A DNA stretch of 50,027 nt from Chlamydiota bacterium. Lineage in GTDB: Bacteria; Chlamydiota; Chlamydiia; Chlamydiales; Parachlamydiaceae. Positions 49,159 to 50,027 of the stretch are shown here, in pieces. Where the stretch lies: NCBI GenBank assembly GCA_013287915.1, contig JABDCX010000015.1:1-50027 (forward strand), in the 5' to 3' direction. A program made the position numbers and the translations under genes. Under the pieces are notes generated by a model. The model made no database searches. It saw only the letters and a list, made by a program, of their open reading frames with translations, and was not told the DNA's origin. The stretch's first letter is position 1; each line of letters starts with the position of its first letter.

Positions 49159-50027
49159 ATGGTTGACCCTATTCCCCCACCGAGCACTCCCATCCCCCCA
49201 CCCTCTTCTCCGTCGCCGGTGCCGCTTGTATTTTCACCGACTGGGCCTTCGGACACGTTCAGCGTTTTTACTCTCCCTGACGGGCAATCTGTCGGATTCA
49301 GAGCCGATATCCCCATTCTGACCTTTGCAAAGGAGGTCAGTACGCCTCTTTCAGATGCCAAAGAGAACCTATGGGCCGTTCAACAAGCCAACTTTATTCG
49401 GTTAAACCAAACTTTCAATGCCATGATCTCCAATGCAATAGCCGGAGGCAATATCTCACTCGCTGTCTCAGAACTCTCACAAAATGCCGACAGCGTCTAC
49501 ACTTCTAACCAAGACAACGTCAATAATCTCAACGCCTCAGCCACTTCGTATAACTCATCGCAAAGTACCATGGCTACTGATGCAACTGCAGTCAATAACG
49601 CTTCGGCTGCTTACAATGCTATTGGGGGGAACACCCTAACTAACTTGGCTACCTTGAACGCCGCAATTGCCACCTACAACACTGACGCCGCTAATTACAA
49701 CACAGCACGCAGCTCGTACAATACTGCGGCGTCAGACTTTAACACTGCTACAGAAACCACTCCGGGAGGAGGATCGGGTAGCACCAACGATACTTTAAAT
49801 ATCATCCACAGCGACGCCGTCAGCTTACAGGTATCAAGTTCGCTCCCCTATGCTCAGCAAACCCTTGCGACACCGATTTCATCTGGCCCGCTCTCGACAC
49901 TAGCCGCGGCTCCACCTGCACCGGGAACAGTGACAGCTCCTCCCACCGCGTCAACGCTCACCAACAATATTCCGACGAGTTATACAGCAGCAATCAGCGT
50001 TTTAGCGCCAGTCATCACTCTGTTAGA
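49159..50027 (+). CDS. Partial CDS: Pro-rich, Asn/Tyr heptad-repeat protein
   Basis: Open frame without a stop to the window end, about 289 residues visible. The N-terminus is Pro/Ser-rich (DPIPPPSTPIPPPSS), with no signal peptide. The middle (about 90-200) is Ala/Asn/Ser/Thr-rich and helical with Tyr-Asn at near-heptad spacing (TYNTDAANYNTARSSYNTAA). The end is again Pro/Ala/Thr-rich. GAGG (49148-49151) is best spaced for the ATG at 49159; an ATG at 49153 is too close. Composition and layout resemble chlamydial type III secreted proteins rather than enzymes; unknown family. Confidence 0.65.
   Translation, partial: MVDPIPPPSTPIPPPSSPSPVPLVFSPTGPSDTFSVFTLPDGQSVGFRADIPILTFAKEVSTPLSDAKENLWAVQQANFIRLNQTFNAMISNAIAGGNISLAVSELSQNADSVYTSNQDNVNNLNASATSYNSSQSTMATDATAVNNASAAYNAIGGNTLTNLATLNAAIATYNTDAANYNTARSSYNTAASDFNTATETTPGGGSGSTNDTLNIIHSDAVSLQVSSSLPYAQQTLATPISSGPLSTLAAAPPAPGTVTAPPTASTLTNNIPTSYTAAISVLAPVITLL

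Overview
The window is a gene-dense stretch of bacterial chromosome from a member of the Chlamydiae, most probably an environmental (Parachlamydiales) lineage such as the Waddlia/Estrella-like group. The evidence is the combination of gene orders also known from Chlamydia (rpsL-rpsG-fusA-rpsJ, tig-clpP-clpX, uvrB next to trpS, tandem tyrP-type permeases), an unusually long RseP, two outer-membrane proteins resembling the Legionella-type MOMP family that is expanded in Waddlia and Simkania, and a very large autotransporter. Base composition looks mid-40s % GC by eye. The genus is an inference; no rRNA gene is present to settle it.

Layout. 1-4503 (mostly minus): the start of an unknown gene, a small TPR protein resembling type III secretion chaperones with a small unknown partner, a PlsC acyltransferase fused to an acyl carrier protein domain, and RseP. 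4581-8187 (plus): the str-type ribosomal operon with a recognisable promoter and a terminal hairpin. 8220-8600: a patch of stem-loop repeats. 8598-12035: small membrane and unknown proteins, a MOMP-like porin, a 169-bp near-perfect inverted repeat and a dihydrouridine synthase. 12041-13715: a hipBA toxin-antitoxin module with an operator-like dyad in its promoter. 13793-19397: rodA, a pseudokinase, a DUF1254/DUF1214 lipoprotein and a persulfide dioxygenase-rhodanese fusion. 19401-27125: a 2574-residue autotransporter with at least two repeat architectures. 27212-28785: a decayed second copy of rodA, a small unknown gene and a second MOMP-like porin. 28805-34245: an unknown protein, oppD-oppF without the rest of the transporter, an AlbA_2 (Schlafen-type) regulator behind a dense array of TGACTCA-type half-sites, and an MFS transporter that may be leaderless. 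34295-37795: an unknown protein, an Rsm22-like methyltransferase and an RsuA/RluB pseudouridine synthase. 38003-39717: small secreted or membrane proteins, two of them in near-identical promoter-gene-terminator cassettes. 39740-45247 (minus): tyrP-tyrP-trpS-uvrB, a tightly overlapping unit. 45353-48873 (plus): two tRNA-Gly genes, tig, clpP and clpX. 48898-50027: dispersed repeats and the start of a Pro-rich, Asn/Tyr-heptad protein that runs off the window.

How it fits together. Most of the window is conserved core (translation, proteolysis, DNA repair, cell-wall elongation) that fits an intracellular lifestyle: two aromatic amino-acid permeases sit in one unit with tryptophanyl-tRNA synthetase, and peptide uptake is represented by oppDF. 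Between core blocks lie lineage-specific surface and host-interaction candidates (autotransporter, two porins, pseudokinase, small membrane proteins, heptad protein) and accessory modules (hipBA, AlbA_2 regulator). Dispersed repeats recur at block boundaries and in one case run into a coding 3' end. No insertion sequence, phage, CRISPR array or rRNA was found.
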